Shown here: piece after piece, positions 1-8,866 of the stretch | Layout of the letters: each line of letters starts with the position of its first letter | How positions within the stretch are numbered: position 1 is the stretch's first letter | From: JBASEY01 sp049652745 | GTDB lineage: Bacteria; CSSED10-310 | Assembly: GCA_049652745.1 (NCBI GenBank) | Contig: JBASEY010000030.1 | Span: 62,001-126,000 of the forward strand | Length of the DNA: 64,000 bases | Direction: 5' to 3' | Translations under genes and position numbers: made by a program | The notes under the pieces: generated by a model | Told to the model about the DNA's origin: nothing | The model's input: only the letters and a program-made list of their open reading frames with translations | Database searches by the model: none

Positions 1-1917
1 TCAAGAAAAATTAAAGCCCATCGAATAAGTGGTTATTTTAAACGAAAAGCATCTGGAGCCGGTAGCATATATGACTCTAAATCACAAACAGATATTCAAA
101 TCCCTGGAAGCCGGAACCTTTATCTTGTCGACAAGGATTTAATTGAAATCTCAATTCCAATAAACAAATCCAATTGGAAAAACAGATTATCCATTGCGTT
201 GTTAAAACGTCGCAGCGACCCGGTAATCGGTTATTTCAAAGTTACCGGTAGAGATGCCAGAGTATTTCCGTTGGATTCTAGAATCTCACCACCGATATCA
301 ATCGTTGGAAAATATCCGATGCAGGCCATCGGCAAGGTTGTCGCTGTGCAATTGATGCCAGAAAAACGCTTCCATACAGAACCGAAAGGCACTATTGTCA
401 GAATAATTGGACATCGGCTTGCCTCTGGTGTTCAAACCGTGATTATTACTGAAAAATTCAATATTCGTGATCACATGCCGGAAGAGGTGATTCGAAATGC
501 TGAAAAGTTGATCGATCAGGCAAAGAATAAAACGCTTGAGAAGCGAGTCGATCTGCGCTCGATCCCGACTATAACCGTTGATCCGCCTGATGCAAAGGAT
601 TTTGACGATGCCTTGTCGATTCAGGATATCCCCTCAGGATATCGACTAGGCGTTCATATTGCTGACGTTTCACATTATATACCTCCAGATTCCCTCGTGG
701 ACAAAGAAGCATTTTTAAGAGGAACTTCCGTTTATTTGCCCGAAAGAGCCATTCATATGCTGCCAGCGCCTTTTGCGACGGAAATCTGCTCACTGATCCC
801 TCACCAAGACAGGTTAACTGTAACCGTAATGATCGACTTCGACACTTCGGGCCATATGATCGAAGGAAAAATTTTCGAATCCATAATCCGTTCAGACGCC
901 CGCCTGACATATACAGATTTTCTTGAAGCCGGTAAAAATCCCGACACAGATCGGATGCCGTCCGGGTTATTATTATCTGAGATATGCAACAAGTTAAAAC
1001 ATCTCTGCCACCTTCTTTTACAACAAAGAATCAATCGAGGAGTTTTAGATTTGGATATGCCTGAGACTCACTTTGAATTCGATTCGGAAGGAAATATTAT
1101 TGGCATACACAAAAAGATGCGAAGCCAAGCAGAACAGACTATAGAAGAGTTTATGATAGCTGCGAATATCATTGTAGCTCGTTTTTTAGATAACGCCAAA
1201 ATTCCTTATCTAAAACGACTTCACGAAGCTCCGAATATTTCGGAAATTGCTGATCTGAAGCAGAGCCTTGCACAATTGGATCTAATTCCGCCCCATAATC
1301 CATTAAATCCTCCTGAAGTTCGAGAGTTTCTGAATAAGATAGACAACGCTGCCATCCGGTCAGTGGCTTCCTATAGAATTCTTCGATCAATGAAACGCGC
1401 CGTATATTCAGCCGGTAAATCCGGTCACTTCGGGTTGGCACTGGATTCTTATACCCAGTTCACGTCACCTATTAGACGATATCCGGATCTTGAAGTACAT
1501 CGTTCAGTTAAAACCGCCTTAGGAATCCCGGGATATTTTGTCGACAAAAAAAACATACTTGAAAGAAAAGCTTTATCCTTGTCGGAATCTGAGAGACGAG
1601 CGCAAGAAGCTGAATGGGAAGCTCAGAAAATTGAAAAAATCAGGTTCATGCAATCCAAAATCGGCTCAGAATTTTCCGGCACCATCACACATATCGTACC
1701 ATTCGGCGCCTATATTGAAGTTGAAGAGCCATTTGTTGAAGGCTTTTTACCCGTTTCACGCATCGATACAAACATGCTTTACAATGAAAACAGAAACTCC
1801 CTTTCATCTCACGATAATTCACTCCTATTAAAACCGGGCTATCAAATACGTGTCAGACTGGAAATCGCCGATATCGATCGTGCTATGCTGGACTTCAGCC
1901 TGATCGATTCCGTCTAA
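1..1917 (+). CDS. rnr: Ribonuclease R (RNase II/RNB family exoribonuclease), 5' end missing
   Basis: 3'-5' exoribonuclease that degrades structured RNA. The reading frame is open from base 1, so the N-terminus lies outside the window; 638 residues are present. In order they show the remains of one cold-shock-like OB domain, a second OB domain (from GYFKVTG), the RNB catalytic core with the acidic motif DPPDAKDFDDAL at about residues 193-204 of the visible part, and a C-terminal S1 domain (FGAYIEVEEPFVEGFLP). The RNB aspartates that bind the catalytic magnesium are intact. A TTG at 199 is not needed as a start because coding similarity continues upstream of it. The 3' end overlaps the convergent tatC by 23 bp. 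Assignment to RNase R rather than RNase II rests on the OB-RNB-S1 layout. Confidence 0.93.
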   Translation, partial: SRKIKAHRISGYFKRKASGAGSIYDSKSQTDIQIPGSRNLYLVDKDLIEISIPINKSNWKNRLSIALLKRRSDPVIGYFKVTGRDARVFPLDSRISPPISIVGKYPMQAIGKVVAVQLMPEKRFHTEPKGTIVRIIGHRLASGVQTVIITEKFNIRDHMPEEVIRNAEKLIDQAKNKTLEKRVDLRSIPTITVDPPDAKDFDDALSIQDIPSGYRLGVHIADVSHYIPPDSLVDKEAFLRGTSVYLPERAIHMLPAPFATEICSLIPHQDRLTVTVMIDFDTSGHMIEGKIFESIIRSDARLTYTDFLEAGKNPDTDRMPSGLLLSEICNKLKHLCHLLLQQRINRGVLDLDMPETHFEFDSEGNIIGIHKKMRSQAEQTIEEFMIAANIIVARFLDNAKIPYLKRLHEAPNISEIADLKQSLAQLDLIPPHNPLNPPEVREFLNKIDNAAIRSVASYRILRSMKRAVYSAGKSGHFGLALDSYTQFTSPIRRYPDLEVHRSVKTALGIPGYFVDKKNILERKALSLSESERRAQEAEWEAQKIEKIRFMQSKIGSEFSGTITHIVPFGAYIEVEEPFVEGFLPVSRIDTNMLYNENRNSLSSHDNSLLLKPGYQIRVRLEIADIDRAMLDFSLIDSV

Positions 1918-2644
1918 AAAAAACGGCCGTCCATATACTGAGTTCAAACAAAAGCAGCATCGGTACTGCCAGCATTATTTGTGTGACGGCGTCCGGCGGT
2001 GTAAGGAAAGCAGCAATAATAAAAATGATTACAATCACATATCGTCTTCTTTCGCGCAACCAGGTCGGTGATAGAAGCCCAAGCCGAGAGAGAAATGCCG
2101 ATAAAACCGGCATCTCAAAAATAGTCCCAAAAACCAATATCAATCGTGTCGTCAGTTTAAAGTAATCTGTCAGTGTGATCATAGGTATAATCACTTCACT
2201 GGAGTAACTTAGAAAAAATGTGAATCCCCAAGGTAAAACCAATTGATAACAGAAGATTGCGCCTGTAATAAACAGTAAAATGGATAGAAACAAAAATGGC
2301 ACCAACAGTTTTTTTTCTTCTTTATGTAGAGCTGGAACCACGAACTTCCATAACTGATACAATAAAAACGGCACGGCAATGAAGATTCCACTGAAAAACG
2401 CCAGTCTAATATGCACAAAAAACACTTCCGGCAAGCTGGTAAAAACCATTTTATTTTGCATTTCAGGGAGAATTTCCAATAAAGGTTTCGCCAGAAAATT
2501 GAAGATATCGTCAGCAAAACAATAAGCGATAAACGAGCAGGACAAGACTATAGCAATTGAGTGTATAAGCCGGCGGCGAAGCTCTTCAAGATGTTCAAGA
2601 ATCCCCATTTCACCGTGAGAATCAAGCTCATCGGCTTTGTTCAT
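1895..2644 (-). CDS. tatC: Sec-independent protein translocase TatC
   Basis: Core receptor of the twin-arginine translocase, which exports folded proteins carrying RR signal peptides across the inner membrane. The 249-residue product has the usual six hydrophobic segments and the conserved N-terminal HLEELRRRL cytoplasmic motif that helps bind the signal peptide; FGTIFEMPV is the conserved periplasmic-loop to TM region with its key Glu. I start at the ATG at 2644 because GAAGAAGAG sits just upstream and the alternative ATG at 2683 would extend the protein with an uncharacteristic basic tail. The start overlaps the tatA stop by 17 bp, so the two are probably translationally coupled. The 3' end runs into rnr on the other strand. 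Confidence 0.93.
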   Translation of the reverse strand: MNKADELDSHGEMGILEHLEELRRRLIHSIAIVLSCSFIAYCFADDIFNFLAKPLLEILPEMQNKMVFTSLPEVFFVHIRLAFFSGIFIAVPFLLYQLWKFVVPALHKEEKKLLVPFLFLSILLFITGAIFCYQLVLPWGFTFFLSYSSEVIIPMITLTDYFKLTTRLILVFGTIFEMPVLSAFLSRLGLLSPTWLRERRRYVIVIIFIIAAFLTPPDAVTQIMLAVPMLLLFELSIWTAVFFRRNRSG

Positions 2645-2861
2645 CTGATTTCTCTTCTTCATGATTTTCCTGTTGGTCGGCATCTTCTTGATCCATCGCT
2701 TCGAGTTCCATAGCTGATCGAAATTCCCAGACTAGTTGACGAAGTTCGCGAGTCAATTGGCCTAGAAGCCTGGCCAGTTCAGGTAAGCGTTTCGGCCCAA
2801 ACAATATGAGCGCTACTATAAGAATGACTATTATTTCCTGAAAACCAATTCCAGAGACCAT
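2628..2861 (-). CDS. tatA: Twin-arginine translocase subunit TatA/TatB family
   Basis: Small single-span protein of the Tat translocase. The 77 residues show an N-terminal hydrophobic helix, the hinge motif FGPKRLPEL, an amphipathic helix and an acidic glutamine-rich tail. This is the standard TatA/TatB/TatE layout. Sequence alone does not separate the pore-forming TatA from TatB; as the only such gene seen here next to tatC it may do both jobs, or a second copy may lie elsewhere. It is the first gene of the tatA-tatC pair. The ATG at 2861 has no clear Shine-Dalgarno sequence. Confidence 0.88.
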   Translation of the reverse strand: MVSGIGFQEIIVILIVALILFGPKRLPELARLLGQLTRELRQLVWEFRSAMELEAMDQEDADQQENHEEEKSDEQSR

Positions 2862-2961
2862 GGCATTATAATAGCTGAAAACAGGAGAGTGAGCGAATTT
2901 CTTTTTGAAGTCAGGCAGTCGAAGCCTTATAAAAAACTTTTAATTTTCTTTAAATATCGGC

Positions 2962-2967
2962 TATAAT
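2962..2967 (+). promoter_or_regulatory. Candidate sigma70 -10 element for the nucleotidyltransferase gene
   Basis: A perfect TATAAT lies 44 bases before the ATG at 3011 in the divergent tatA/nucleotidyltransferase intergenic region. The -35 position at 17-bp spacing (2939-2944, TTTAAT) is a poor match, so only the -10 is convincing. Confidence 0.4.
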
Positions 2968-3010
2968 TATCTTTTGTTTACGTTGTTTCTTTCGAATAGA
3001 AGGAGATCTT

Positions 3011-3463
3011 ATGGGCATAATTTTAAACGAGTTAAAACAACGTTTTCCCAATTATCCGAATCTTCGGGCTGTAGAAGATTTTGTTTATAAAGTCGTCAAA
3101 GAATTAGACCCTCTTCTGGTCATCATGTTTGGCGCTCTTCCACGAGGTGACTATACCTATAACAGTGATGTCGACGTCCTTCTTATCCTGGACAAGGCCA
3201 TTACCTGGAATGAAATCTACGCTTTTGGCGGTGGTGTAGTGCAGCCGATTTCAAAAACACGGGATGATTTTGTTCTTCAACTGAAACGAGGCAATCCATT
3301 TTTTATCCAGATAATGGAAGAAGGAATTATCTTGCATGCAAAAGAGGGCGTTCTTGAAGACTTCAAGATAGTGGCCTCCGAAACGATTTCCGATATGCGG
3401 ATGACACGTGTTGAACGAGGTTGGGAGTTGGAAGAAGATGACATCGATCAGGACGAGGATTAA
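3011..3463 (+). CDS. Orphan nucleotidyltransferase-domain protein (Pol beta/MNT fold)
   Basis: 150 residues carrying a polymerase-beta-type nucleotidyltransferase core: FGALPRGDYTYNSDVDVLL at about residues 40-58 matches the G[SA]x(n)DxD motif in which the two aspartates bind magnesium and nucleotide. The second residue is Ala rather than the usual Ser. The C-terminus is strongly acidic (ELEEDDIDQDED). AGAAGGAG lies 7 bases before the ATG, so the start is secure. No HEPN-domain partner is adjacent, so a HEPN/MNT toxin-antitoxin role is not supported here. Substrate unknown. It is flanked by divergent tatA and a convergent glycosyltransferase, so it looks monocistronic. Confidence 0.75.
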   Translation: MGIILNELKQRFPNYPNLRAVEDFVYKVVKELDPLLVIMFGALPRGDYTYNSDVDVLLILDKAITWNEIYAFGGGVVQPISKTRDDFVLQLKRGNPFFIQIMEEGIILHAKEGVLEDFKIVASETISDMRMTRVERGWELEEDDIDQDED

Positions 3464-3535
3464 CCAGTCATCCTAAAACCTGGAATGTTAGAAATTTACC
3501 ATTGGACAAACTGACTTGAAACCGGAACATCGAAA

Positions 3536-4549
3536 TTATTTAGAATAGACTTCGTTGGTATTGCCTTTTTTTGATTTCCAGGCTCTTTTTTTTCGGTACA
3601 GTTGCCAGTGAACACCCACCCAGTTTGAATCGATAAGCTCTCTGATGTCTTTTATTTTTACATTCCGGGCATTCTGAATATCCGATCGTTGTTTCATTTT
3701 TTTGGGGATACCATAACAGGCTGAAGCCAAACTACGACAATAAATTACAAACCAGTTTCCTGCAAGGCTTCTTATCCCGATCCATATCATATGCGCCAAG
3801 ATATGAGGCCAGTAAAGCAGCCAGAGATAGAATGGTAGGTTTTTCACAAGGATCCAAACAAGATTTCTATGATACCAATACAGTGTCTGCTTTGGCGCCG
3901 CGGTAGATCGGACGGAATGGTAGAGTTTTGCATCCGGCACATAAAGAACACGAAACCCTGCCAATCGGGCGCGAAAAGAAAAGTCGATATCTTCCCCAAA
4001 GGCAAAAAAATCCTCATCGAACAAACCGATTTCCTTGATTACTTCCCGCCGTATCAACATAGCGCATCCGCTGGCCGAAAAGACTTCTTTGTGCTTGTCG
4101 AAGTCGGTTCCATCTTGTTCGAGCCATCCTTTTTTATAACCAAACCCCGCTATCGTAAAACCGTCGCCAACAGTATCGATAAGATGCGGCGGTTCTGCGT
4201 AAAGCACTCTAGAGGTAAAGACATGAAAATCTGGAAATTTATCACGTGCTTCAAGCAGAGCATTCAGCCATCCGGGAAGCGCTTCCGTATCGTTGTTTAA
4301 CAGGATGATATCGTCCTCTCCAGCAGCCGCTATTCCTGTATTCACAGCTCCGGAAAATCCCAAATTTTCCGGTAAAGCCATAGTGATTACCGTCTTCCAG
4401 TTTTCATTGATCCATTCCACTGTCCCGTCTGTCGATCCGTTATCGACGACGATAACACTTACCTGTTTCGGCAGTTGTTTTATGAGTGAAGGCAAAGCGG
4501 TTTCCAGCAAATGGCGGCCGTTCCAGGACGGGATAATCACGGAGATCAT
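3536..4549 (-). CDS. Glycosyltransferase family 2 (rhamnosyl/mannosyl-type)
   Basis: 337-residue inverting GT-A glycosyltransferase. It starts with VIIPSWNGRHLLETALPSL, has the nucleotide-sugar binding region VVDNGSTDGT and the metal-binding acidic stretch LLNNDTEALP. It also shows the typical FFAFGEDIDFSFRARLAGF acceptor/catalytic segment seen in rhamnosyltransferase-like family members. A weak hydrophobic region near residues 235-280 suggests membrane association. The ATG at 4549 overlaps the TGA of the upstream gene in an ATGA junction, fixing the start and implying translational coupling. It most likely adds a sugar to the lipid-linked glycan initiated by the upstream fusion protein. Donor and acceptor cannot be read from sequence. 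Confidence 0.88.
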   Translation of the reverse strand: MISVIIPSWNGRHLLETALPSLIKQLPKQVSVIVVDNGSTDGTVEWINENWKTVITMALPENLGFSGAVNTGIAAAGEDDIILLNNDTEALPGWLNALLEARDKFPDFHVFTSRVLYAEPPHLIDTVGDGFTIAGFGYKKGWLEQDGTDFDKHKEVFSASGCAMLIRREVIKEIGLFDEDFFAFGEDIDFSFRARLAGFRVLYVPDAKLYHSVRSTAAPKQTLYWYHRNLVWILVKNLPFYLWLLYWPHILAHMIWIGIRSLAGNWFVIYCRSLASACYGIPKKMKQRSDIQNARNVKIKDIRELIDSNWVGVHWQLYRKKRAWKSKKGNTNEVYSK

Positions 4550-6873
4550 GAATCGGTTATTTTCCCTTTCCCTGCCAGAATGACCGGGATAGTTTGTACT
4601 AAGATACTCAAGTCCATCCAAATGTTATAATTTTTTATGTAATAAAAATCATATTCAAGATGTTCATGCAATGGCTTATCTCCAGGTCCAAGAATCTGCC
4701 AGAGGCCCGTCAAGCCGGGTGGAACATCGAGTCGTTTTCGTTGCCAGGTTTCATATGTGCTGACGATTTCCGGAACTTCAGGTCTTGGCCCCACCAGACT
4801 CATTTCACCACGCAGCACATTGAGCAACTGGGGCAACTCATCCAGATGTGTTCGTTGTAAAAACAGACCGAAGCGAGACATTTTTTGTTGGAGAAGAGCG
4901 TCTTTTGATGTGGGTACAACTCTGAAACGAAGCATTTTAAAAAGGCGTCCATTGCGTCCGACACGTTCCTGTTCCACAAAAATTGACCCTGGAATCAGTA
5001 GGTGCACCAGGATTGCTATACCAAAAGCCAGTATGAGAGCGGGTATTGCGAGCAGGCCGCCCAGTAAAAGATCTAGAAGTCGTTTTGAAGCTCTTCGTCC
5101 CCAATCATGGCGCTCCTCTTTCAAATCGATTACAGGTAAGCCTGATGAGGTTGACAGCACGGCGCCACCAGTCACGATCGTTGCCAATTCTGTTACGATT
5201 TTGAAACCTGCTCCCGTTTTTTCGCATCGCACAACAAGATCCAGAACCTGCTGATGGGGCCAGTCGCTTTTAGCTATAAAAACCTCATCGATATTGTATT
5301 CTGCTATGATTTTGTCAAGATTTGAGATCGTACCAAGAAAAGGGATATTCGCCCAGTCGGGATGTAGCTCTTCAGGTTGTATATCGTCAACGATACCGAC
5401 AATTCGTTGTCCGACATCACCGGATTCTCGAAACTGCCCAAAAAGTTGTTGTGCCGCTGGGCCGGACCCGACGATAATGACCAGCGATGTTTGAAAGCCT
5501 TTGCGACGCAGCCTATCCTGAAAGCGCCTGACGATTGCTCGGCTGCTATTTACCGCAATGATCGCCATGACCCAATATAATAGGATAAAAAAACGTGAAT
5601 AATCCCATTTTAGAAAAAACGATAGGATGATGATAGCCAGTACAGAATATGAAGCTGCTCGGGTGGCACTGGTAAACTCTTTTACTCGACTGTGATGGCT
5701 GTATTCTCGATATAAACCAAAAGATTGACATGAAAGAAGCAATATGGATAAGACAACAGGAAATAAGGACATATATAAACTGAGTGAATGATCGAAAGGA
5801 GCTAAAACAGACCTAAATACGGTCGCTCTAAACCAAAAACTGAGCAGATACGCGGCTGTCGCGGCAAATATATCGCTGAACAATAGTAAAAAGGGAAATA
5901 GTACACGGCGTTTTCGCTGAGCGATCATCCCGAACAGCATTCCTGTTCCAAAAACAATCGATCTGAGAAATACGGCTCCAGGGCAAAACCAGGCAAGACC
6001 TGGATCATTACGAAAGACATGGTATAAAAATGGAATTATGGCCAGAAAAAATAGGATTCCGAGCCATAAAGAAACGGTTAGACAGGCAGGATAAAATATA
6101 CTTCCTATAAGGGACAGCATGAACAATCCCGTGGTGATGATTTGAACCTTCAAAGATTGGGGCGTGTATGAATCGCTGACAATTTTTTCAGGAAATTTCC
6201 GATAAACAAGCATTCTCCAATATGCGCGTGAAAATTTCAATTTCAAGTATTTTTTCGCTGTATTCGGATGAGAATGATAGACTATTGCCTTCGGATTAAA
6301 AACCATCGAATGTCCTTGGTGGGCAATTTTATATGACAGGTCGACATCTTCATTATTTGCTACTGGAAAATGAGCATCAAATCCACCCACTCTGCAAAAG
6401 ACCGTTTTTCTGAATGCCGCCGCATATGAGTCTACAAAGTCAATAGATTCAGATCGGCTGAGTTTGGAATAACGCTCCATAAATTCAACCTGTGCGAAAC
6501 GTGCCCATATCTCTGTTTGCCTTGTACGATAAGCGCCCTTTACGCCGACAACTGTAGGTGTCGAAAACGGCGTTACCATTTCTTCAAGAAAATGAACATC
6601 GGCAATACAATCCGAATCCGTAAAAACGATTATTTCGCCAGTAGATCGTTTCACTCCTTCATTTCTAGCGACAGCAGGCCCTTGATTCTGTTGATCGAAA
6701 ACTCTGGCGGACGTTTTTCGAGCAATATCACCCGTGGAATCTTCAGAACCATCATTCACGACTATAATTTCATACATCTCCCGAGGTAACGACTGGTTTT
6801 CAAGAGCCCGAATGCACTTTTCCATATTTTGCTCGGCGTTATACGCGGGAATGATAACAGAAATATCCACCAT
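4546..6873 (-). CDS. Fusion of GT2 glycosyltransferase with polyprenyl-phosphate sugar-phosphate transferase
   Basis: 775 residues with two enzyme modules. Residues 1 to about 230 are a GT2 domain (VIIPAYNAEQN, VVNDGSEDST, FTDSDCIAD, acceptor segment NNEDVDLSYKIA). Hydrophobic helices follow to about 450, then a Rossmann-like CoA-binding domain (VIIVGSGPAAQQ near 466). From about 597 comes a bacterial sugar transferase of the WbaP/PglC superfamily: KRLLDLLLGG membrane anchor, FVEQERVGRNGRLFK, the catalytic Asp-Glu dyad in HLDELPQLLNVLRGEMSLVG near 675-677, GPRPE, and PGLTGLWQ. The C-terminal half normally stands alone and starts lipid-linked glycan assembly by moving sugar-1-phosphate onto undecaprenyl phosphate. 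The fusion could perform the first two steps. Coupled by ATGA overlap to the downstream GT2. Confidence 0.88.
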   Translation of the reverse strand: MVDISVIIPAYNAEQNMEKCIRALENQSLPREMYEIIVVNDGSEDSTGDIARKTSARVFDQQNQGPAVARNEGVKRSTGEIIVFTDSDCIADVHFLEEMVTPFSTPTVVGVKGAYRTRQTEIWARFAQVEFMERYSKLSRSESIDFVDSYAAAFRKTVFCRVGGFDAHFPVANNEDVDLSYKIAHQGHSMVFNPKAIVYHSHPNTAKKYLKLKFSRAYWRMLVYRKFPEKIVSDSYTPQSLKVQIITTGLFMLSLIGSIFYPACLTVSLWLGILFFLAIIPFLYHVFRNDPGLAWFCPGAVFLRSIVFGTGMLFGMIAQRKRRVLFPFLLLFSDIFAATAAYLLSFWFRATVFRSVLAPFDHSLSLYMSLFPVVLSILLLSCQSFGLYREYSHHSRVKEFTSATRAASYSVLAIIILSFFLKWDYSRFFILLYWVMAIIAVNSSRAIVRRFQDRLRRKGFQTSLVIIVGSGPAAQQLFGQFRESGDVGQRIVGIVDDIQPEELHPDWANIPFLGTISNLDKIIAEYNIDEVFIAKSDWPHQQVLDLVVRCEKTGAGFKIVTELATIVTGGAVLSTSSGLPVIDLKEERHDWGRRASKRLLDLLLGGLLAIPALILAFGIAILVHLLIPGSIFVEQERVGRNGRLFKMLRFRVVPTSKDALLQQKMSRFGLFLQRTHLDELPQLLNVLRGEMSLVGPRPEVPEIVSTYETWQRKRLDVPPGLTGLWQILGPGDKPLHEHLEYDFYYIKNYNIWMDLSILVQTIPVILAGKGKITDS

Positions 6874-6879
6874 CTTACT

Positions 6880-7944
6880 TTACCTGTCCGCCCATTGTTT
6901 CCAATTGCTCATAACACTTTCATAAACTGTGCCCACCTCGATGGAACGAATGCAATCAAATCGATCGCATTTTCCGAATGGCTCATTATCATAACATGGA
7001 CTACATGGAATATCCGCATGTATAACTACGAAACGTCCGATTTCCGGCAGAAGAGCCCGCCATCTGCTGGGACCAAAAAGAGCGACGAAGGGACATCCAA
7101 CTGAAAGAGCCAGATGCATCGGCGCAGAATCGTTAGTGACCAACATTCGTGCTTTTTTAAGCAGTTCCGCCAACTCAGCAAAAGATGTTGAGCCGACCAG
7201 ATCGATAACACCGGGAATATCCAACAGTGTCTTGATTTGCTCACGATCCGATTCAGCGCCTGCAAGAACCACTTTGATTCCATCACTTTGTAATCGTTCA
7301 ACCAATTGAAAATAACTGTCGACCGGCCAAATTTTCTGAGCAACCCAATCTCTAGGATTTCTACCACCTCCAGGACTGATAACAAGATATTCTCCGGTTC
7401 TCAGGTTTCTGTCGCTCAAGACCCCGGCCATAGCCTGCTCCGCTTCTACAGGAATGACAAAATCCAAGGCAACGCCGTCTGAAGGTATTCCCAAGACCCT
7501 GATAACATCTAGAAAATCTTCAACAATATAACGATTTCTGTCCAACCGCCAGGACGACGCATTGTGGACAGGGTATCGAAAGCCGTTGGAAACCGGCGCT
7601 GCTATGCGTCTTACTCCAGCAAACTTCACAAACCAATGCATAAGTTGAGACGGCTGAAATATTACGCCTAGATCATAAGCATTACAGCGCAGACGTCTTG
7701 CCAGGCTTATCAAAGCCAATGGCTTCGGACGGTGAAACACCTTATCAGGGATGGAAAATACTGAGTCAATATAAGGATTGCTTTTGATAGCCTCTACAGA
7801 CCAATGCCCCGTCAAAAAATCAATTTTTGCAGCCGGATAGAATTTTTTCAAAGCACGTAAAGCTGGTGTCAGCAACAGAATATCGCCCAAAGCATGCGTT
7901 TTGACAACTAGTATCTTTTGGGGATTAGAATGAGAAAAACTCAT
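6880..7944 (-). CDS. Glycosyltransferase family 9 (ADP-heptose:LPS heptosyltransferase-like)
   Basis: 354-residue GT-B enzyme. ILVVKTHALGDILLLTPALR at residues 11-30 is the GT9 N-terminal signature; VISPGGGRNPRDW opens the donor-binding domain and NDSAPMHLALSVGCPFVALF is the conserved C-terminal nucleotide-sugar motif. A Cys-rich segment (PCSPCYDNEPFGKCDRFDC) near the C-terminus is common in this family. In Gram-negative bacteria such proteins add heptose to the lipopolysaccharide inner core, but GT9 is also widespread in surface-glycan clusters, so the sugar is uncertain. It lies 6 bp upstream of the fusion glycosyltransferase and is probably cotranscribed with it. Confidence 0.88.
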   Translation of the reverse strand: MSFSHSNPQKILVVKTHALGDILLLTPALRALKKFYPAAKIDFLTGHWSVEAIKSNPYIDSVFSIPDKVFHRPKPLALISLARRLRCNAYDLGVIFQPSQLMHWFVKFAGVRRIAAPVSNGFRYPVHNASSWRLDRNRYIVEDFLDVIRVLGIPSDGVALDFVIPVEAEQAMAGVLSDRNLRTGEYLVISPGGGRNPRDWVAQKIWPVDSYFQLVERLQSDGIKVVLAGAESDREQIKTLLDIPGVIDLVGSTSFAELAELLKKARMLVTNDSAPMHLALSVGCPFVALFGPSRWRALLPEIGRFVVIHADIPCSPCYDNEPFGKCDRFDCIRSIEVGTVYESVMSNWKQWADR

Positions 7945-7958
7945 GGTTTATCAGCCTA

Positions 7959-8852
7959 TCACGCAACAATAAGCCTTTCCAGATAGTTTAGTATCTCAAT
8001 TAGGATTTTGCCCGAGAACCATATGGCGATACTAGCCAGCCACGGAGATAAATCGAGGTCTCCAACTGGGGATACAATCCGGCGGATCGGTAACAGGATA
8101 GGCTCGGTAAGCATATAGACAAGGCTGACAATTGAGTTACGCGCTTCTAAATCCAACCAGGAAAAAATAACAGCCAATACCAGCAAAAAAACCAAAAATC
8201 GATGAATGCTCAACGCCTTTACAGCGATAAAAAATACCGGATGTATCCAGGTTTTCCAAGATGCTATATAATCACTAAGAGAAGATGCAACAAGCCCTTG
8301 TAGCAAAACCGTAGTAATCAAGCCCAGTAAAAAAATGACGACACCAGCCATAGGCAGAAACGTTTTTTTACTGGAAGTGTTTGAGTTTTTCCTAAAAAAA
8401 CTTCCAAAAGGTACGACGATATCTTGGAAAAACCCCGAAATCGGGTTTCTTGAATACGCCGGCGTCATGGTAAATACAAAAAAACCAAAAGCCATAAATT
8501 GAATCATAAATATCAACAGCCTTCCCATACTCTCAGAAACAGCCTGTAATATCGTCAAATTCCTGGACCCCACCTGGATGAATTCTTTCTGATAAACCGG
8601 TATCTGCCAATATGCCAAAATATAAAGAGGTATTAAAACTATGATTGCTATCAACGGTAAATAATCTTTGCCGTGACGGTTGAAGTTTACAAGCTTGCGT
8701 ATTTGAGTCAAAATTGGATCAGTGATGGCATCCACCGGGCGCAATGCCGAATTGAAAAAAAAGTCTCGAGGATCGATAACCAATTTCATGATAAACAGCA
8801 CAATTAGGATATTGAAAACATAGTCTAATGATTTGATTAACGTTGTATACAT
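7959..8852 (-). CDS. YggT-family integral membrane protein with two YggT repeats
   Basis: 297 residues in two similar halves, each a pair of transmembrane helices with a short PI..IR segment between them: DAITDPILTQIRKLV in the first and LTEPILLPIRRIVSP in the second. YggT proteins are usually about 100 residues with one repeat, or about 180 with two; this one has an extra central hydrophobic region (residues about 85-190). Members are linked to membrane protein and cell-shape functions and are very often next to yggS, as here. Role in this organism unknown. Gap to the upstream yggS stop is 14 bp. Confidence 0.8.
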   Translation of the reverse strand: MYTTLIKSLDYVFNILIVLFIMKLVIDPRDFFFNSALRPVDAITDPILTQIRKLVNFNRHGKDYLPLIAIIVLIPLYILAYWQIPVYQKEFIQVGSRNLTILQAVSESMGRLLIFMIQFMAFGFFVFTMTPAYSRNPISGFFQDIVVPFGSFFRKNSNTSSKKTFLPMAGVVIFLLGLITTVLLQGLVASSLSDYIASWKTWIHPVFFIAVKALSIHRFLVFLLVLAVIFSWLDLEARNSIVSLVYMLTEPILLPIRRIVSPVGDLDLSPWLASIAIWFSGKILIEILNYLERLIVA

Positions 8853-8866
8853 AATTCACTCCTGAT

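Noticed and set aside
2862..2870. TATAAT right before the tatA start, suggesting a leaderless mRNA
   Set aside because: The element ends three bases before the ATG, so transcription would start inside the codon; no -35 fits at 16-18 bp.
3011..3463. HEPN/MNT toxin-antitoxin module
   Set aside because: No HEPN-like gene on either side.
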